Program-made: the position numbers and the translations under genes
The notes under the pieces: generated by a model
Database searches by the model: none
What the model was told of the DNA's origin: nothing
The model's input: only the letters and a program-made list of their open reading frames with translations
Shown here: positions 62,639 to 64,000 of the stretch, piece by piece
How the letters are laid out: every line of letters begins with the position of its first letter
Numbering within the stretch: position 1 is the first letter of the stretch
Source of the DNA: Streptomyces fodineus
Lineage (GTDB): Bacteria; Actinomycetota; Actinomycetes; Streptomycetales; Streptomycetaceae
Reading direction: 5' to 3'
Assembly: GCF_001735805.1 (NCBI RefSeq)
Contig: NZ_CP017248.1
Span: 6,758,001-6,822,000 of the forward strand
DNA: 64,000 bases

Positions 62639-64000
62639 ACAACGCGGTGAACGACGGGGTCTGGTCCGGCAGCTGGGTCGCCGAGCGGCTCGGGGTCGAA
62701 CTCGTGGGAGACGACGGCCTGCCGGCCCTGCTCGGCCTCGCCCTGCGCCGCAACCCCAAGCGGGCCCATCTGCTGGTGTCCAACGTCCTCGGCAAGCATG
62801 TGCCGCAGTCGCCGGCGGTGGTGTACGGGCACGGCCACCGCCTGGGCCGACGCGTCCGTGAACTGCTGGGCGAGGCCGAGGCCGCCGGTGCCGTGGTCCT
62901 GGGTTACGCGGAGACGGCGACCGGGCTGGGGCACGCGGTCGCCGACGGGCTCGGTGCGGCGCCGTATCTGCACTCCACCCGCCGGCCCGTGGCCGGGGTG
63001 GCCCGTGCGGGCGGCTTCGAGGAGAGCCACTCGCACGCCACCTCCCATCTGCTGCTCCCCGAGGATCCCGGTCTGCTGGCCGCAGATGGTCCGCTGATCC
63101 TGGTCGACGACGAGTTCTCCACCGGGAACACGGTCCTGAACACCATCCGTGAGCTGCACGAACGCTATCCGCGCAAGCGTTACGTGGTGGTCGCCCTGGT
63201 CGACATGCGCTCGCCCGAGGACGCCGACCGGATGGATCGGTTCGCCACCGAGATCGGCGCCCGGGTGGAACTGATCGCCGCTGCCTCGGGGACCGTACGG
63301 CTGCCGGAGGGGGTGCTGGACAAGGGGCAGCGGCTGGTCGCCGAGCACGACCGGCGGCACGGCTCGCCCGAGCCGTCGTACGGCCGTGTCACCCGGGTGG
63401 AGCTCCACTGGCCCGCCCGCCTCCCCGACGGCGGCCGGCACGGCTTCACCCCCGCCCACCGCACCCGCCTCGAAGCCGCGCTGCCCGCCATGGCCGCCCG
63501 AATACGCGACGCCCTGCCGCCCGGCGCCCGCCGCGTCCTCGTCCTCGGCTTCGAGGAGCTGATGTACGCCCCGCTCCGCCTCGCCCGTGAGCTGGAGCAG
63601 GTCACGGACCTGGAGGTGCGGTTCTCGACCACCACCCGGTCGCCCGTCCTCGCGCTGGACGACCCCGGGTATGCGATCCGCACCCGGCTGGTCTTCCCCG
63701 CGCACGACGACCCGGCCGACGGCCCCGGCGAGAGGTACGCCTACAACGTCGCGGGCGCCGGTTTCGACGCCGTCGTGGCCGTCGTCGACTCCGTCGCCGA
63801 CACCCCCGCTCTGCACGCGCCCGACGGCCTGCTGGCCCGCCTCGCCGCGCACACCCCGCACGTCCTGCTCGCGGTCGTCCCGTCGTACGCACCGCACGTT
63901 TCCGAAAGGCCGGCCATGCTGCCCGAGCCCCTCCGTGGCCCCGCATTCTCCTCGTACGCGCCCGACGAGGTCGGCTGGCTGCTCCAGGACCTCTCCGAGG
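62635..64000 (+). CDS. Phosphoribosyltransferase-domain protein of the Ter module, 3' end outside the window
   Basis: An open frame of 455 codons with no stop before the window edge, starting MNNAVNDGVWSGSWVAERLG. The PRPP-binding loop LILVDDEFSTGNTVLNTI is near residue 160 and marks a type I phosphoribosyltransferase. A second part (VLVLGFEELMYAPLRLAREL, YAYNVAGAGFDAVVAVVDSV) resembles the TRSP domain that follows it in Ter clusters. It overlaps the lyase gene by 4 bp. It probably acts in the same Ter-linked metabolite pathway. The family role is known only by prediction. Confidence 0.85.
   Translation, partial: MNNAVNDGVWSGSWVAERLGVELVGDDGLPALLGLALRRNPKRAHLLVSNVLGKHVPQSPAVVYGHGHRLGRRVRELLGEAEAAGAVVLGYAETATGLGHAVADGLGAAPYLHSTRRPVAGVARAGGFEESHSHATSHLLLPEDPGLLAADGPLILVDDEFSTGNTVLNTIRELHERYPRKRYVVVALVDMRSPEDADRMDRFATEIGARVELIAAASGTVRLPEGVLDKGQRLVAEHDRRHGSPEPSYGRVTRVELHWPARLPDGGRHGFTPAHRTRLEAALPAMAARIRDALPPGARRVLVLGFEELMYAPLRLARELEQVTDLEVRFSTTTRSPVLALDDPGYAIRTRLVFPAHDDPADGPGERYAYNVAGAGFDAVVAVVDSVADTPALHAPDGLLARLAAHTPHVLLAVVPSYAPHVSERPAMLPEPLRGPAFSSYAPDEVGWLLQDLSE

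Overview
The window is chromosomal DNA from a high-GC actinomycete, almost certainly a Streptomyces. The evidence is the very high G+C at third codon positions, frequent GTG and TTG starts, leaderless-looking promoters, Tat and lipoprotein exports, and gene blocks I know from Streptomyces coelicolor. Two of those blocks are fasR-fabD-fabH-acpP-fabF and aceE-DUF3052-peroxiredoxin-TerD-TerD-TerC. I see no tRNA, rRNA, CRISPR array, prophage or intact insertion sequence. The species cannot be named from this sequence alone.

Region 1 (1-6250) holds a MAB_1171c-type membrane protein beside an ImmA/IrrE-like metalloprotein, a Tat-exported GH35 beta-galactosidase divergent from an Rrf2 regulator, and a secreted DUF4360 protein.

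Region 2 (6300-14250) is the most distinctive part. It carries a family 2B encapsulin shell with a built-in cyclic-nucleotide-binding-like domain, then a 2-methylisoborneol-type terpene cyclase with a greatly expanded, tandemly repeated N-terminal tail, then a geranyl diphosphate C-methyltransferase. Together these should make the earthy C11 terpenoid 2-methylisoborneol, with the cyclase packed inside the shell. A FAD monooxygenase follows in the same direction. Convergent to it is a PLP aminotransferase with a long Pro/Ala tail. Between those two genes lies an apparent relic of an RsbW-like ATPase.

Region 3 (14330-22980) is a leftward sugar-utilisation block: aldose 1-epimerase, a three-gene multiple-monosaccharide ABC transporter, and a separate three-gene set (enolase-superfamily sugar-acid dehydratase, Zn-alcohol dehydrogenase, unrecognised protein). 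Operator-like dyads lie upstream.

Region 4 (23100-37990) is a mosaic of short transcription units: an SCO2400-like protein followed by an 83-bp noncoding tandem repeat, serine hydrolase, Ohr, a MarR/NADPH-oxidoreductase divergon, an EI24 protein, a LysR/dehydrogenase/RidA divergon, a TetR/GH3 beta-glucosidase divergon, a second aldose epimerase, an SGNH lipoprotein and DUF3145.

Region 5 (38000-43040) is the fatty-acid initiation and elongation operon with its activator FasR. Region 6 (43100-52730) carries pirin, a serine hydrolase, GNAT, a MerR/aldo-keto reductase pair, DUF4429, an alpha/beta hydrolase, a TetR/MFS divergon, a small membrane protein and a potassium channel.

Region 7 (52850-64000) holds pyruvate dehydrogenase E1, DUF3052, an AhpE-type peroxiredoxin and a tellurium-resistance-type (Ter) cluster: four TerD-family proteins, a DUF475/TerC protein, an HpcH/HpaI-type lyase and a phosphoribosyltransferase cut off by the window end. 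A dispersed GC-rich intergenic repeat occurs at four places.
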